Positions 50,255-59,386 of a stretch of DNA of 64,000 nucleotides are shown here, in pieces. The notes under the pieces were generated by a model that made no database searches, had not been told where the DNA came from, and saw only the letters and a program-made list of their open reading frames with translations. This stretch comes from Chitinimonas sp036961565. Its GTDB lineage: Bacteria > Pseudomonadota > Gammaproteobacteria > Burkholderiales > Chitinimonadaceae. Made by a program: the position numbers and the translations under genes. Within the stretch, counting starts at the first letter, position 1, and each line of letters starts with the position of its first letter. The DNA is taken from NCBI RefSeq assembly GCF_036961565.1, contig NZ_JBAMDD010000001.1:186001-250000 (forward strand), given 5' to 3'.

Positions 50255-53104
50255 ATGTTCGCCAAGAGAAAGATTAGTGCAGCCGTAACACTGCTGATGA
50301 GTGGCATGGTACCGGCGCTGGTGCCGGCATTTGCTGCAGAAGACGCTGCTAAGCAGGAAGTCGTGGTTGTTACCGGCTCCCGCATCGTACGTGCCAATCT
50401 GAGCGGTACCACACCTGTGCTTACCGTGACCAAGGAATCCCTTGGCAATATGGGTATGGAAAACTTTGCCGACATGGCAACGCAACTACCCCAGTTCGCT
50501 CCATCCTTTGGTTCTTCCCGTACTCAGTCCACTTTCTCTGGTGTGGCCTCGTCGGGTCTGAACAACGCCAACCTGCGTAACCTTGGTGCCCAGCGTACTT
50601 TGGTGCTGATCAACGGCCGCCGCGTGCCGGGTGGTTCCTCCACCAGCATGTCGGTGGACTTCAATACCATCCCGACCGCCAATATCGAGCGCATTGAAGT
50701 CATTACTGGTGGCGCATCGGCCATTTACGGCGCCGACGCCGTTGCCGGTGTGATCAACATTATTACCCGCAAGAACTTCCAGGGTGTGGAAGTCAATGCC
50801 TCCTATGGCGAGGCCAGCGAGGGCGATAACAAGAACCCTAGCGGCTACATCATGATGGGTGGCAAGCTCGGTGATGCTGGTCGTGGCCTGCTGACCTTGC
50901 AGTTTGACAAGCAGGGCCAGGTCAGCTGTAAGGATCGCTACATCTGTGCTGAGGACTTCGCCTGGCTGTCGCCTGCCACGCAGGTGCGCGGCCCTGCAGC
51001 GCGTTCTGGTGTAGGTGAGAATGGTCGCTTCTTTGTTGGTACCAATAGCTATACCCGTCGTGGTAACAGCTTTACTGAGAATGGTGCGCTGATCCCCTTC
51101 GATGTCTCGAAGGATGGCTACAACCGCAACGCCAACCGCGATCTGGCTATCCCGACCACCCGTATCATGGTGGCTGGCGATATGGAGTATCCGCTGAGCG
51201 AGAAGGTCAAGGCCTTTGCCGAGTTCAACTTTGGACAGACCAAGGTTGATTCGAGCTTTGAAGGCCATCCCTTCCAGTCTTCCGCTGCGGGCGACCGTAT
51301 TGGCGGCGTGACTGCTGTGACGATTCCTATCAACAACCCATTTATTCCTGCCGAGCTGCGCACTGCTGCGGTGGCCGGTAACGTGACCGAGATGACCTGG
51401 TGGCAGCGTTTCTCGGATCAAACTGCCGGCGGCAATCGCGGTGCCAAGAATGACCGTGATACTGCCCGTACCGTTGTCGGTACCAAGGGCGAGTTCGATA
51501 GCATCTTCGGCTTGGGTAGTGACTGGCGTTGGGAACTGTCCAATGTCTATGGTCGTACCAAGGTCAATCTGTCTACCGAAGGTCTGGTCGGCAAGGTGCA
51601 GTTGTACAACGGCCTGCGTGTCGAGGCTGATCCGGCCAACCCAGGTAGCTATCGCTGCGTTGATGCCACTGCACGCGCACAAGGTTGCGTCCCTATCAAT
51701 CCATTCGCGCCGTACACGGCTGCCATGCAGAACTACATCCGCATGGGTTCGACCGCGGTGGGCGAAAGCTCGCTCAACAGCACCAATGCCAGTTTGACTG
51801 GTGCATTGGTTGAACTGCCAGCAGGTGCCATGCGTACTGCTATCGGTGCGGAGTACCGTACCTTCTCTGGTGGCCTGGATTACGATGCTGCCATCAACCA
51901 GGGCTTGGTCACGGGTAACCAGATTGGCGACACTGATTTCGTCAAGATCAAGACGCGCGAAATGTTCGCCGAATTGCTGGTACCTATCCTGGCTGATAAG
52001 CCGTTTGCCAAGTCGCTGAACTTTGAAGGGGCTTATCGTCATTCAGAGGCTTCGGGTGACACAAGCTACAACACCTGGAAATTTGGTGGTGATTGGGAGC
52101 CGGTGGAAGGCCTGCGTTTCCGTGCAATGAAGGCCCGTGCAGTGCGTGCGCCCAACCCGGGCGAATTGTCTGGCGTGGGCACAACTGCCGGCGTAGTGAA
52201 CGACCCTTGTACCGCGTCGCGCCGCAATGCCAACCCGACTCGCGCGGCCAACTGTCAGGCAGATGGTGTGCCAGCTGATTACGCGCCGCCGCTGGTGGTC
52301 GAGCAAAGCGTGACCGGCCTGTCAGGCGGTAACAATGCGCTGAAGCCGGAAGTGGCTACCACCATGACCTATGGTTTTGTTTGGCAGCCCAAGTTTGTGC
52401 CTAACTTGGCTTTGACCATTGACCGCTTCGAGATTGATATAAAGGACATCATCACCACGGTATCGCGTCAGGTTGCCGTTAACCTGTGCTATGACAGCCG
52501 CCTGCTTTGCAGCGCAGTTACACGTGGTACACATCCACTGGTAAACGGCAACTATGTGCTGACGGCTGTGAATGAGCAGTTGCAGAACGTAGCTAGTCAG
52601 GAAATTGCAGGTGTGGATCTGGATGTCCGTTATGGCATGAAGAACTCGTGGGGCGATATGGACTTCTCGTTCATTTCGACCATTTATGACGAAGCTACCT
52701 TGCAGCCGTTGGCTGGCCAAAAGCCGGTTGATCTGCTGGGCCAAGCTGGTGGCTCGACCTCCGACCAAGGCTTCATCAAGTTCACTGCCAACGCCAATGT
52801 TGGCTACCGCAAGGGTCCGTTCAAAATGAACTGGAATATCCGCCACATTGGTGGTGCGGACATGGCCGTTGGTACAACTGAAGCTGGCTATCCACGCATT
52901 CCGGCCCACACCTACCACAATGTTCGTCTGGGCTATGTTGTGGCTAAGTCGACCGAAGTGTACGGTGGCGTAACCAATCTGTTTAACAAGAAGCCACCGT
53001 TCTTTGCCTCGGGTACTGCAGGTACTCAGGCCTTGGACACCATTCCTGGTTATTACGACATCTTTGGCCGCTCCTACTATGTCGGTGCGACGCACAAGTT
53101 CTAA
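50255..53104 (+). CDS. Large TonB-dependent outer-membrane receptor
   Basis: A 949-residue receptor with a signal peptide (cleaved near AFAAED), a TonB-box-like stretch (EVVVVTGSRI), a plug domain (LINGRRVPGG, DFNTIPTANIERIEVITGGASAIYGADAVAGVINIITRK) and a 22-strand-type barrel ending in an aromatic-rich strand with terminal F (YYVGATHKF). It resembles the carbohydrate/peptide-type receptors of Xanthomonas, Caulobacter and Shewanella rather than siderophore receptors. The substrate cannot be deduced. Codon choice (GGT, CGT, ACC) suggests high expression. A strong terminator follows. Confidence 0.92.
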   Translation: MFAKRKISAAVTLLMSGMVPALVPAFAAEDAAKQEVVVVTGSRIVRANLSGTTPVLTVTKESLGNMGMENFADMATQLPQFAPSFGSSRTQSTFSGVASSGLNNANLRNLGAQRTLVLINGRRVPGGSSTSMSVDFNTIPTANIERIEVITGGASAIYGADAVAGVINIITRKNFQGVEVNASYGEASEGDNKNPSGYIMMGGKLGDAGRGLLTLQFDKQGQVSCKDRYICAEDFAWLSPATQVRGPAARSGVGENGRFFVGTNSYTRRGNSFTENGALIPFDVSKDGYNRNANRDLAIPTTRIMVAGDMEYPLSEKVKAFAEFNFGQTKVDSSFEGHPFQSSAAGDRIGGVTAVTIPINNPFIPAELRTAAVAGNVTEMTWWQRFSDQTAGGNRGAKNDRDTARTVVGTKGEFDSIFGLGSDWRWELSNVYGRTKVNLSTEGLVGKVQLYNGLRVEADPANPGSYRCVDATARAQGCVPINPFAPYTAAMQNYIRMGSTAVGESSLNSTNASLTGALVELPAGAMRTAIGAEYRTFSGGLDYDAAINQGLVTGNQIGDTDFVKIKTREMFAELLVPILADKPFAKSLNFEGAYRHSEASGDTSYNTWKFGGDWEPVEGLRFRAMKARAVRAPNPGELSGVGTTAGVVNDPCTASRRNANPTRAANCQADGVPADYAPPLVVEQSVTGLSGGNNALKPEVATTMTYGFVWQPKFVPNLALTIDRFEIDIKDIITTVSRQVAVNLCYDSRLLCSAVTRGTHPLVNGNYVLTAVNEQLQNVASQEIAGVDLDVRYGMKNSWGDMDFSFISTIYDEATLQPLAGQKPVDLLGQAGGSTSDQGFIKFTANANVGYRKGPFKMNWNIRHIGGADMAVGTTEAGYPRIPAHTYHNVRLGYVVAKSTEVYGGVTNLFNKKPPFFASGTAGTQALDTIPGYYDIFGRSYYVGATHKF

Positions 53105-53130
53105 GTCGTTTAAGGAAGTTGCGTAATGAG

Positions 53131-53157
53131 AGCGGCGCCCTAGGGCGCCGCTTTTTT
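53131..53157. terminator. Intrinsic terminator of the TonB-dependent receptor gene
   Basis: The perfect 22-bp palindrome at 53131-53152 (10-bp arms with a TA centre, AGCGGCGCCC/GGGCGCCGCT) is followed by TTTTT. It lies 27 nt after the stop. Confidence 0.9.
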
Positions 53158-53211
53158 ACTGTTGTGACACTATCGTTGTGGCTGTCGTTACTGGAGTGCT
53201 TGCACTAACGC

Positions 53212-54036
53212 TTAGATACCGCGCAACAACTCATTGATACCCACCTTGCTACGGGTCTTGGCATCCACCTTCTTGACGATGACGGCGCAGTAGAGGCTGT
53301 ACTTGCCGTCTGCCGAGGGCAGGTTGCCGCTTACCACCACCGAGCCGGCCGGTACGCGGCCATAGCTGACTTCGCCGGTTTCGCGGTCATAGATTCTGGT
53401 GCTCTGGCCTATGTAGACACCCATGGAGATAACAGCGCCTTCTTCCACAATCACGCCTTCCACAATCTCGGAACGGGCGCCGATAAAGCAGTTGTCTTCG
53501 ATGATGGTGGGCGAGGCCTGCAGGGGTTCCAGCACGCCGCCTATGCCGACGCCGCCACTGAGGTGCACATTCTTGCCTATCTGCGCACAGGAGCCGACCG
53601 TCGCCCAGGTGTCCACCATGGTGCCTTCATCGACATAGGCGCCGATATTGACGTAGGACGGCATCAGCACCGCGTTCTTGGCGATATAGCTGCCGCGGCG
53701 GGCCATGGCAGGCGGGACGACCCGAAAGCCGGCCTGGCGGAAATCGGCATCACTCCAACCGGCGAACTTGCTGTCCACCTTGTCGAAGAATTGCGTCTCG
53801 CCGCCGTCCATCACACGGTTGTCATTGGCACGGAAGCTCAGTAGGACGGCTTTCTTGGCCCATTCGTTGACCACCCACTGGCCGTCTTTCTTCTCAGCCA
53901 CGCGCAACTGGCCGCGGTCCAGCTCCAGGATGACCTGGTCTATGGCGGCGCGCAGGTCTGGCCTGATACTGGCTGGCGTGATGTCGGCGCGGTTCTCGAA
54001 AGCGGCTTCAATGGTGGCTTGTAGTGGATGGGTCAT
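53212..54036 (-). CDS. dapD: Tetrahydrodipicolinate N-succinyltransferase
   Basis: A 274-residue LbetaH enzyme of the succinylase branch of lysine/diaminopimelate biosynthesis. An N-terminal helical domain is followed by hexapeptide repeats with AVLMPSYVNIGAYVDEGTMVDTWATVGSCAQIG and GGVGIGGVLEPLQA. Length and C-terminus are typical. dapC lies 42 bp upstream in the same direction, giving two consecutive steps of the pathway. Confidence 0.98.
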   Translation of the reverse strand: MTHPLQATIEAAFENRADITPASIRPDLRAAIDQVILELDRGQLRVAEKKDGQWVVNEWAKKAVLLSFRANDNRVMDGGETQFFDKVDSKFAGWSDADFRQAGFRVVPPAMARRGSYIAKNAVLMPSYVNIGAYVDEGTMVDTWATVGSCAQIGKNVHLSGGVGIGGVLEPLQASPTIIEDNCFIGARSEIVEGVIVEEGAVISMGVYIGQSTRIYDRETGEVSYGRVPAGSVVVSGNLPSADGKYSLYCAVIVKKVDAKTRSKVGINELLRGI

Positions 54037-54078
54037 GGTGCGGGTCTCGATGGGCTGGGGTTTGGATATGGTGGCGGT

Positions 54079-55272
54079 TCAGTTGGCGTAGGCCGCGATG
54101 CGCTGGGCACCTTCGATGCAATCAGTCAGGGGTGCGACCAGGGCGAGGCGTATGCGCCCGGCACCAGGGTTCTGGCCATGCGCGTCGCGTGCCAGGTAGC
54201 TGCCGGGCAGTACGGTAACGTGGCAGTGCTGGTAGAGGTCGCGGCAGAACGCCGCGTCGTCGCCAGCATAGCGTTGCGGTACCTGGGTCCACAGATAGAA
54301 GGCGGCATCGGGCCATTCGGCGCCCAGTGGCTTTGCCAGCAAGGGAACGACGGCCTCGAATTTTGCCCGGTACTCGGCCCGGTTGACGGCCACATGCTGC
54401 TCGTCACGCCAGGCGGCGGCACTGGCTGCTTGCACCGTGGCCGACATGGCAGAGCCGTGGTAGGTGCGGTAGAGCAGAAAACCCGCCAGTATGTCGGCAT
54501 CACCTGCCACAAAGCCGGAGCGCAGGCCGGGGGCATTGGAGCGCTTGGAGAGGCTGGAGAACACGACCAGGCGCTGATAGCCGCGCCCCAGCTGGCTGGC
54601 AGCCTGCAAGGCGCCCAAGGGGGGCGTGTCGAACCAGATTTCCGAATAGCATTCGTCGCTGGCAATGACAAAACCGTACTGGTCCGACAGGGTAAACAGT
54701 CTGCGCCAGTCATCCAGCGACATCACGGCACCAGTCGGGTTGCCGGGCGAGCAGACAAACAGCAGCTGGGTGCGTTGCCAGATGTCAGCCGGGACGCTGT
54801 CCCAGTCGGGCTGGAAGCGCTGCGCAGGCAGGCAGTTCAGGTAATAGGGTTCAGCACCGGCCAGCAGCGCCGCTCCTTCGTAAATCTGATAAAAGGGGTT
54901 GGGCGAGAGCACGATCGGCTTCTCGCAAGCGCTGGGGTTGATGACCGCCTGGACAAAGCTGAATAACGCTTCGCGGCTACCGTTGACGGGTAGTATGTCG
55001 CTGGCCGGGTCGGGCCGGGCAATGTCGTAGCGCTGTGCCAGCCAATCGGCAATGGCGCCGCGCAGATCAGCCGAACCCAGTGTGGCAGGGTATTGCGCCA
55101 GCCCACCAAAGTGCGCCTGCAGGGCAGTTTTAATCAGTTCGGGGGTAGGATGCTTGGGCTCACCGATTGATAGATCGATATGGCGCAGGCCATTACCATG
55201 CTCGGCGCCAGCAAGCAGGGCCTTGAGGCGCTGGAACGGATAGGGCTGTAAGCGGTCTAGCAGGGGATTCAC
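54079..55272 (-). CDS. dapC: Succinyldiaminopimelate aminotransferase
   Basis: A 397-residue class I PLP aminotransferase. Signatures include IDLSIGEPKHPTPE, CSPGNPTGAVMSL and the PLP-lysine region SSLSKRSNAPGLRSGFVAGD. The start is taken as the GTG at 55270-55272 (VNPLLDRLQPYPFQRLKALL), the family N-terminus; the frame remains open upstream to 55335 but no ATG lies in a better place. The ribosome-binding site is weak. Confidence 0.93.
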   Translation of the reverse strand: MNPLLDRLQPYPFQRLKALLAGAEHGNGLRHIDLSIGEPKHPTPELIKTALQAHFGGLAQYPATLGSADLRGAIADWLAQRYDIARPDPASDILPVNGSREALFSFVQAVINPSACEKPIVLSPNPFYQIYEGAALLAGAEPYYLNCLPAQRFQPDWDSVPADIWQRTQLLFVCSPGNPTGAVMSLDDWRRLFTLSDQYGFVIASDECYSEIWFDTPPLGALQAASQLGRGYQRLVVFSSLSKRSNAPGLRSGFVAGDADILAGFLLYRTYHGSAMSATVQAASAAAWRDEQHVAVNRAEYRAKFEAVVPLLAKPLGAEWPDAAFYLWTQVPQRYAGDDAAFCRDLYQHCHVTVLPGSYLARDAHGQNPGAGRIRLALVAPLTDCIEGAQRIAAYAN

Positions 55273-55488
55273 GTGGTGGCCGCCATGGGGCTGAAAGCCT
55301 TCGATTATAGGGAGCTTTGGCTTGCTGCAAAACAAAGCCTGCGGCAGGTCGCCGCAGTCGTTACACTACGCATCCCCGTTGCATGCTTACGTCATGCCGA
55401 TCTGGCCTGATTGAGCTGGATCTGAGGTAGATGTGCTTGCGCGGCAGATTGTGCTTTTTGAATAGTTGCAAAGAGGTTGGAGTCGTCC

Positions 55489-55818
55489 ATGCTGTTAACT
55501 CTCTCCCGCTGGCTTTTGTGTGCTGGCGTTTCAGTGGCATTGGCATTGCCGGTGCAGGCGGAATCGGTGTTGGTGCCGGTGCAGCCGGCCCCCCCTGCGG
55601 TGACGGCCGAGGCCCCCTTGCCGGGTGATGTGCCTGCCGCAGCCGAGCCTGTGGGCAAGCCCAAGCGTGCAGTCGAGGTCAAGCGCGATCGGCGCGGCAA
55701 GGTAATCAAGAGCAAGGGTGCGAGCCGCAAGGCCAGCAAGGCAACGGGCAAGAAGAAATCGGCGGTGACGAAATCCAAGGGCAAGACAAAGAAAGTCTTA
55801 AAGAAGCGGAAGAAATAG
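55489..55818 (+). CDS. Exported lysine-rich basic protein
   Basis: A 109-residue protein with a signal peptide (residues 1-25, ending PVQAES), a Pro/Ala-rich linker and a very basic C-terminal half. That half has runs such as KRDRRGK, SRKASKATGKKKS and KTKKVLKKRKK, resembling histone H1-like tails. No domain is recognised. The ATG at 55489 has GGAG at a normal distance. A role in binding nucleic acid or anionic envelope polymers outside the cytoplasm is speculation. Confidence 0.6.
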   Translation: MLLTLSRWLLCAGVSVALALPVQAESVLVPVQPAPPAVTAEAPLPGDVPAAAEPVGKPKRAVEVKRDRRGKVIKSKGASRKASKATGKKKSAVTKSKGKTKKVLKKRKK

Positions 55819-55900
55819 CCGATAAAGCCGGGGTAGAGGCCAGGAAACTGGTCTAAGCTGAAGAGCAATTCTGCCCAGGCTCTGTTGCCGAAAGGATGTT

Positions 55901-56092
55901 ATGGATATCTCCAGTGCTGCTAGTGCGATCTCTGACCAGGCCATGTCCAAGACCCAGGCGCAGGCATCCATCCTGACCTTGCGCAAGGCGCTGGATATCC
56001 AGAAGAGCAACGCCATGGCCTTGCTTGAGGCACTGCCTACACCGCCCAGTAACCCGGCGAATCTGGGTAACGCGATTGATGTGCGAGCCTGA
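55901..56092 (+). CDS. YjfB-family small protein
   Basis: A 63-residue protein with the family shape MDISSAASAIS...QAQASILTLRKALDIQKS...LLEALP...PANLGNAIDVRA, closely like the YjfB (putative motility protein) family. Function is not established. It lies between the basic exported protein gene and the DinG-type helicase gene. Confidence 0.85.
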   Translation: MDISSAASAISDQAMSKTQAQASILTLRKALDIQKSNAMALLEALPTPPSNPANLGNAIDVRA

Positions 56093-56403
56093 GCGCCGGT
56101 TATAGGCTCAAGCCATGGGTGGGTTGATGGACCGGTCAGGCGCCTGGGAGAACCCAGGTGCTGGGTTTAGGCGCAGCCTGAACCAGCCGGTGCTCCCTTG
56201 ATGCTTGATTGGCACCCCCTTGTACCTCGCTGCCGCTCGTCATTAATGTGAATGGGCAGTAATTAAGCCCGGACTGCCCGGATTGCTTGGTAAATGTTTC
56301 AGACACCGCCGCCCTTGCCAGGCGGCGTTTTGCATGGTGCGGGCGGGTCTGGTGGAAGGGGCATGCTAGAATCGCGGCGCGATCGACTTCCCTCCTGCTT
56401 ACC
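56093..56403. other. Intergenic region before the DinG-type helicase gene
   Basis: About 311 bp with no supported gene. It contains nested inverted repeats: GCGCCT at 56140-56145 pairs with AGGCGC at 56169-56174, and ACCCAG at 56152-56157 pairs with CTGGGT at 56161-56166. This could be an RNA structure such as a terminator for the YjfB-like gene or a small RNA; there is no T-run. Confidence 0.45.
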
Positions 56404-58413
56404 GTGACCACCCTAGATGATGTCTTTGCCGAAGGCGGCTTGTTCAGCCAGGCCATGCCTGGCTATCGGCCACGCACCCAGCAGGTCGAGATGGCCCAGG
56501 CGGTGGAGTGCGCCATCAAGGACAAAAAACCACTGATCGCCGAAGCGGGAACCGGGACCGGGAAAACCTATGCCTACCTGGTGCCGGCCTTGCTGTCTGG
56601 TGGCAAGGTGATTGTCTCCACTGGTACCAAGACCCTGCAGGATCAGCTATTTCATCGCGACTTGCCCAAGGTGCGCGCGGCGCTCAAGGTGCCGGTTACG
56701 ACGGCGCTGCTCAAGGGGCGTGCCAACTATGTTTGCGTCTACCACCTGGAGCGCGCGCTGGCAGATGGGCGCTTTGCCCGCAAGGAAGACGTCATCCACC
56801 TGCAGGCCATAGCGCGCTTTGCTGCCACCTCCAGCGATGGCGACAAGTCGGCCTGCTCCAACGTACCTGAGTCCTCTCCGGCCTGGCAGCACGCGGTGTC
56901 CACACGGGACAACTGCCTGGGTTCGGAATGCCCCAGCTACCAGGACTGCTTTGTCATGCAGGCACGCCGACAGGCGCTGGAGGCCGATGTGGTGGTCGTG
57001 AACCACCACCTGTTCTTTGCCGATGTCTGGCTCAAGGACGAAGGTGCGGGCGAATTGCTACCGCGTTGCAATACCGTGATCTTCGATGAGGCCCACCAGT
57101 TGCCCGAAGTGGCCAGCCTGTTCTTTGGCGAAACGGTGGCCTCGGGGTCGCTGCTGGAGCTGGCAAGAGACAGCCGCGCCGAAGCACTGGCTGCAGCCAA
57201 GGATTTTGTGCACCTGCCGGCGGCAGCGCTGGCCCTGGACAAGGCCACGCGCGATCTCAGGCTGGTGTTTGGCCAGGATGCCTTGCGTGCGCCGCAGCAC
57301 CAGTTGGCCGAAAACCTGGCCTTTCATGCGGCCCTGGGTGTGCTGGAGGAAAAACTGACAGAGTTGGTCGACCGCTTGGTGGATCAGGCTGAACGCTCTG
57401 AAGGGCTGGAGAACTGCCGTCGCCGAGCTGCCGAGCAACTGGGCGTGCTGCGGCGCTGGCGTGATGGTATGGAGCCGGCGCCAGCCGTACCCGTCGCAGT
57501 GGAGAAGGCTGAGTCGGACAAGGCCAAGCCAGCAGCCAGCCATCTGGATGCGGTGTTCTGGCTGGAGGTGAGCCCGCAGGGTTTTCAGCTCAATATCACC
57601 CCACTGGATATCGCCCGCCTGTTTGCCAAGCAGATGCACGAGGAGCGCGCCTGGGTGTTTACCAGCGCTACCCTGGCCATGAACGGCAATTTCAAGCATT
57701 ACGCCCACGAGATGGGTTTGTGGGAGGCAGAGCAGGCGGCCTGGGAATCGCCTTTCGCTTACAAGCAGCAGGCGGTGCTCTACGTGCCCCAGGGCTTGCC
57801 TGACCCGAATAACCGGGATTACACAGCTGCCGTGATCGAGGCGGCTTTGCCACTGATCAAGTTGTCCGAAGGCCATGCCTTTCTGTTGTTTACCAGCTTG
57901 CGCGCCATGCGGGAGGCCTACGATCTGCTCAATGCCAGATTGCCAGCCATGGGTCTGCAATACCCCATGCTGCTGCAAGGTGAAGGTACCCGTACCGAGC
58001 TGCTGGAGCGTTTCCGTACCCAGCCCAATGCAATACTGGTAGCCAGCCAGACTTTTTGGGAGGGGATAGACGTCAAGGGTGAGCAACTGCGCCTGGTGGT
58101 CATAGACAAGCTGCCCTTTGCCGCGCCGGATGACCCGGTGCTGGCAGCGCGCATAGACAAGATCAACCGCGCTGGACGCAATGCCTTTATTGAGTATCAG
58201 TTGCCGCGCGCAGCCATTACGCTCAAGCAGGGGGCCGGGCGTCTGATACGGGACGAGACCGACCAGGGGGTGCTGATGATCTGCGACCCCCGTTTGGTGG
58301 ACAAACCTTATGGCAAGCAGATATGGAAAGCCTTGCCGCCCATGCTGCGGACGCGGGAGTTGAGTGTGGTGGAGCGTTTCTTTGCCCGCATGAAGGTTGG
58401 CGTTACGGAATGA
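56404..58413 (+). CDS. DinG/YoaA-type ATP-dependent DNA helicase
   Basis: A 669-residue XPD/DinG-type superfamily 2 helicase. Walker A is AEAGTGTGKTYAYL, the DEAH box is FDEAHQLPE, and motif VI is VLMICDPRLVDKPYG near the C-terminus. Four cysteines that would bind an Fe-S cluster lie near residues 159-189 (CSNVP, NCLGSECPSYQDC). It resembles YoaA more than DinG in length. The start is taken as the GTG at 56404 (VTTLDDVFAEGG), since the upstream frame has no similarity. Confidence 0.92.
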   Translation: MTTLDDVFAEGGLFSQAMPGYRPRTQQVEMAQAVECAIKDKKPLIAEAGTGTGKTYAYLVPALLSGGKVIVSTGTKTLQDQLFHRDLPKVRAALKVPVTTALLKGRANYVCVYHLERALADGRFARKEDVIHLQAIARFAATSSDGDKSACSNVPESSPAWQHAVSTRDNCLGSECPSYQDCFVMQARRQALEADVVVVNHHLFFADVWLKDEGAGELLPRCNTVIFDEAHQLPEVASLFFGETVASGSLLELARDSRAEALAAAKDFVHLPAAALALDKATRDLRLVFGQDALRAPQHQLAENLAFHAALGVLEEKLTELVDRLVDQAERSEGLENCRRRAAEQLGVLRRWRDGMEPAPAVPVAVEKAESDKAKPAASHLDAVFWLEVSPQGFQLNITPLDIARLFAKQMHEERAWVFTSATLAMNGNFKHYAHEMGLWEAEQAAWESPFAYKQQAVLYVPQGLPDPNNRDYTAAVIEAALPLIKLSEGHAFLLFTSLRAMREAYDLLNARLPAMGLQYPMLLQGEGTRTELLERFRTQPNAILVASQTFWEGIDVKGEQLRLVVIDKLPFAAPDDPVLAARIDKINRAGRNAFIEYQLPRAAITLKQGAGRLIRDETDQGVLMICDPRLVDKPYGKQIWKALPPMLRTRELSVVERFFARMKVGVTE

Positions 58414-59131
58414 CGCCTAGCAGCGAGACGTTATCCACCGGTATCAGCGTATTCTGGCTGTCCTTGGTAAAGCCGCTCATCTCGACGTTGTCGAAACTGA
58501 TGGCGCCGGTGCTGCTGACCGTGACTTTGCTGCAATTACGGCAAGCGCCCTGAGTGATCACAACCGCACCGGTATGGGTGTCCACAACCGCGTCCCACTC
58601 CAGCTTGCCGTCCTGGGTCTGGTAGTTGAGGGCGGTGACCTGATTTTGAGCGTTGACGGTCACAAACATCAGTGTGTTGTTGTGGAAAGTCAGGCTGTAA
58701 ATCTTGTTGCTGCCCACAGTGTTGACACTCTTGGTTTTGACCGACTGCATGCCTTTGACCGTGGAGGGGCCCTTGGTGGTGTATAGCGAGGCCATTTTGC
58801 CCAAGTCCTGCACTACCCCTAGCGCCAGCGTGCCATCGCTTTGCAGCAGCAGCTCCACACAATAGGTCTGCAGGCCTATGGTTACCTCTGGCAGCAGGAT
58901 GCTGTTGGTGGCCAGATTGAATACCAGCGGATTGGCCGTGTCGCTGGCGGGGGCAATGGCGGTGATATGCAGGCGGTCGCCTATCAATTGCAGGGTGACG
59001 CTGTATACCGTCTCGCCAACCTGCACGGAGGGCAGGTCGATATACCCTGTCTCTGGGTTGAAGGGTGTAGGGTCGGCCGCTACCTTCAGGGCTAAGGCTG
59101 CGGCGCAGAGCAGGCGTAGTAGGCGATACAT
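58403..59131 (-). CDS. Exported protein of unknown function
   Basis: A 242-residue protein with a signal peptide (MYRLLRLLCAAALALKVAA). It has several short repetitive beta-rich segments that look similar to each other (DLPSVQVGETVYSVTLQL; LLPEVTIGLQTYCVELLL), each followed by a similar stretch. A CRNC pair is near residue 203. I do not recognise the family. It overlaps the end of the helicase gene by 11 bp on the opposite strand. Confidence 0.65.
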   Translation of the reverse strand: MYRLLRLLCAAALALKVAADPTPFNPETGYIDLPSVQVGETVYSVTLQLIGDRLHITAIAPASDTANPLVFNLATNSILLPEVTIGLQTYCVELLLQSDGTLALGVVQDLGKMASLYTTKGPSTVKGMQSVKTKSVNTVGSNKIYSLTFHNNTLMFVTVNAQNQVTALNYQTQDGKLEWDAVVDTHTGAVVITQGACRNCSKVTVSSTGAISFDNVEMSGFTKDSQNTLIPVDNVSLLGVIP

Positions 59132-59386
59132 GGCAGGACTCCAGCAGGATGCAAGTGACGGTTTACTGCGTATAGTGTTTGCCCGCCGGCAAGGCAAGCC
59201 GGGTGGGAAATTTCACGATAGCCGGCTAGGAGTCGTAGTAGCCATGGCCGGCCAAGATGCCGGCCCTGCCGATTGATGGCAAACTGACAAGCTTGGCCTT
59301 GTGCCGGCGCGGTGGCCGGTGGCAGGCACACTGGAATACAGGATGACTGGCCTTGATAGGCTTGGGAACCGCGCACCGGATAAGCG

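Noticed and set aside
50486..52042. Long minus-strand frame opposite the TonB-dependent receptor gene
   Set aside because: The receptor is convincingly coding; the opposite frame has no family similarity.
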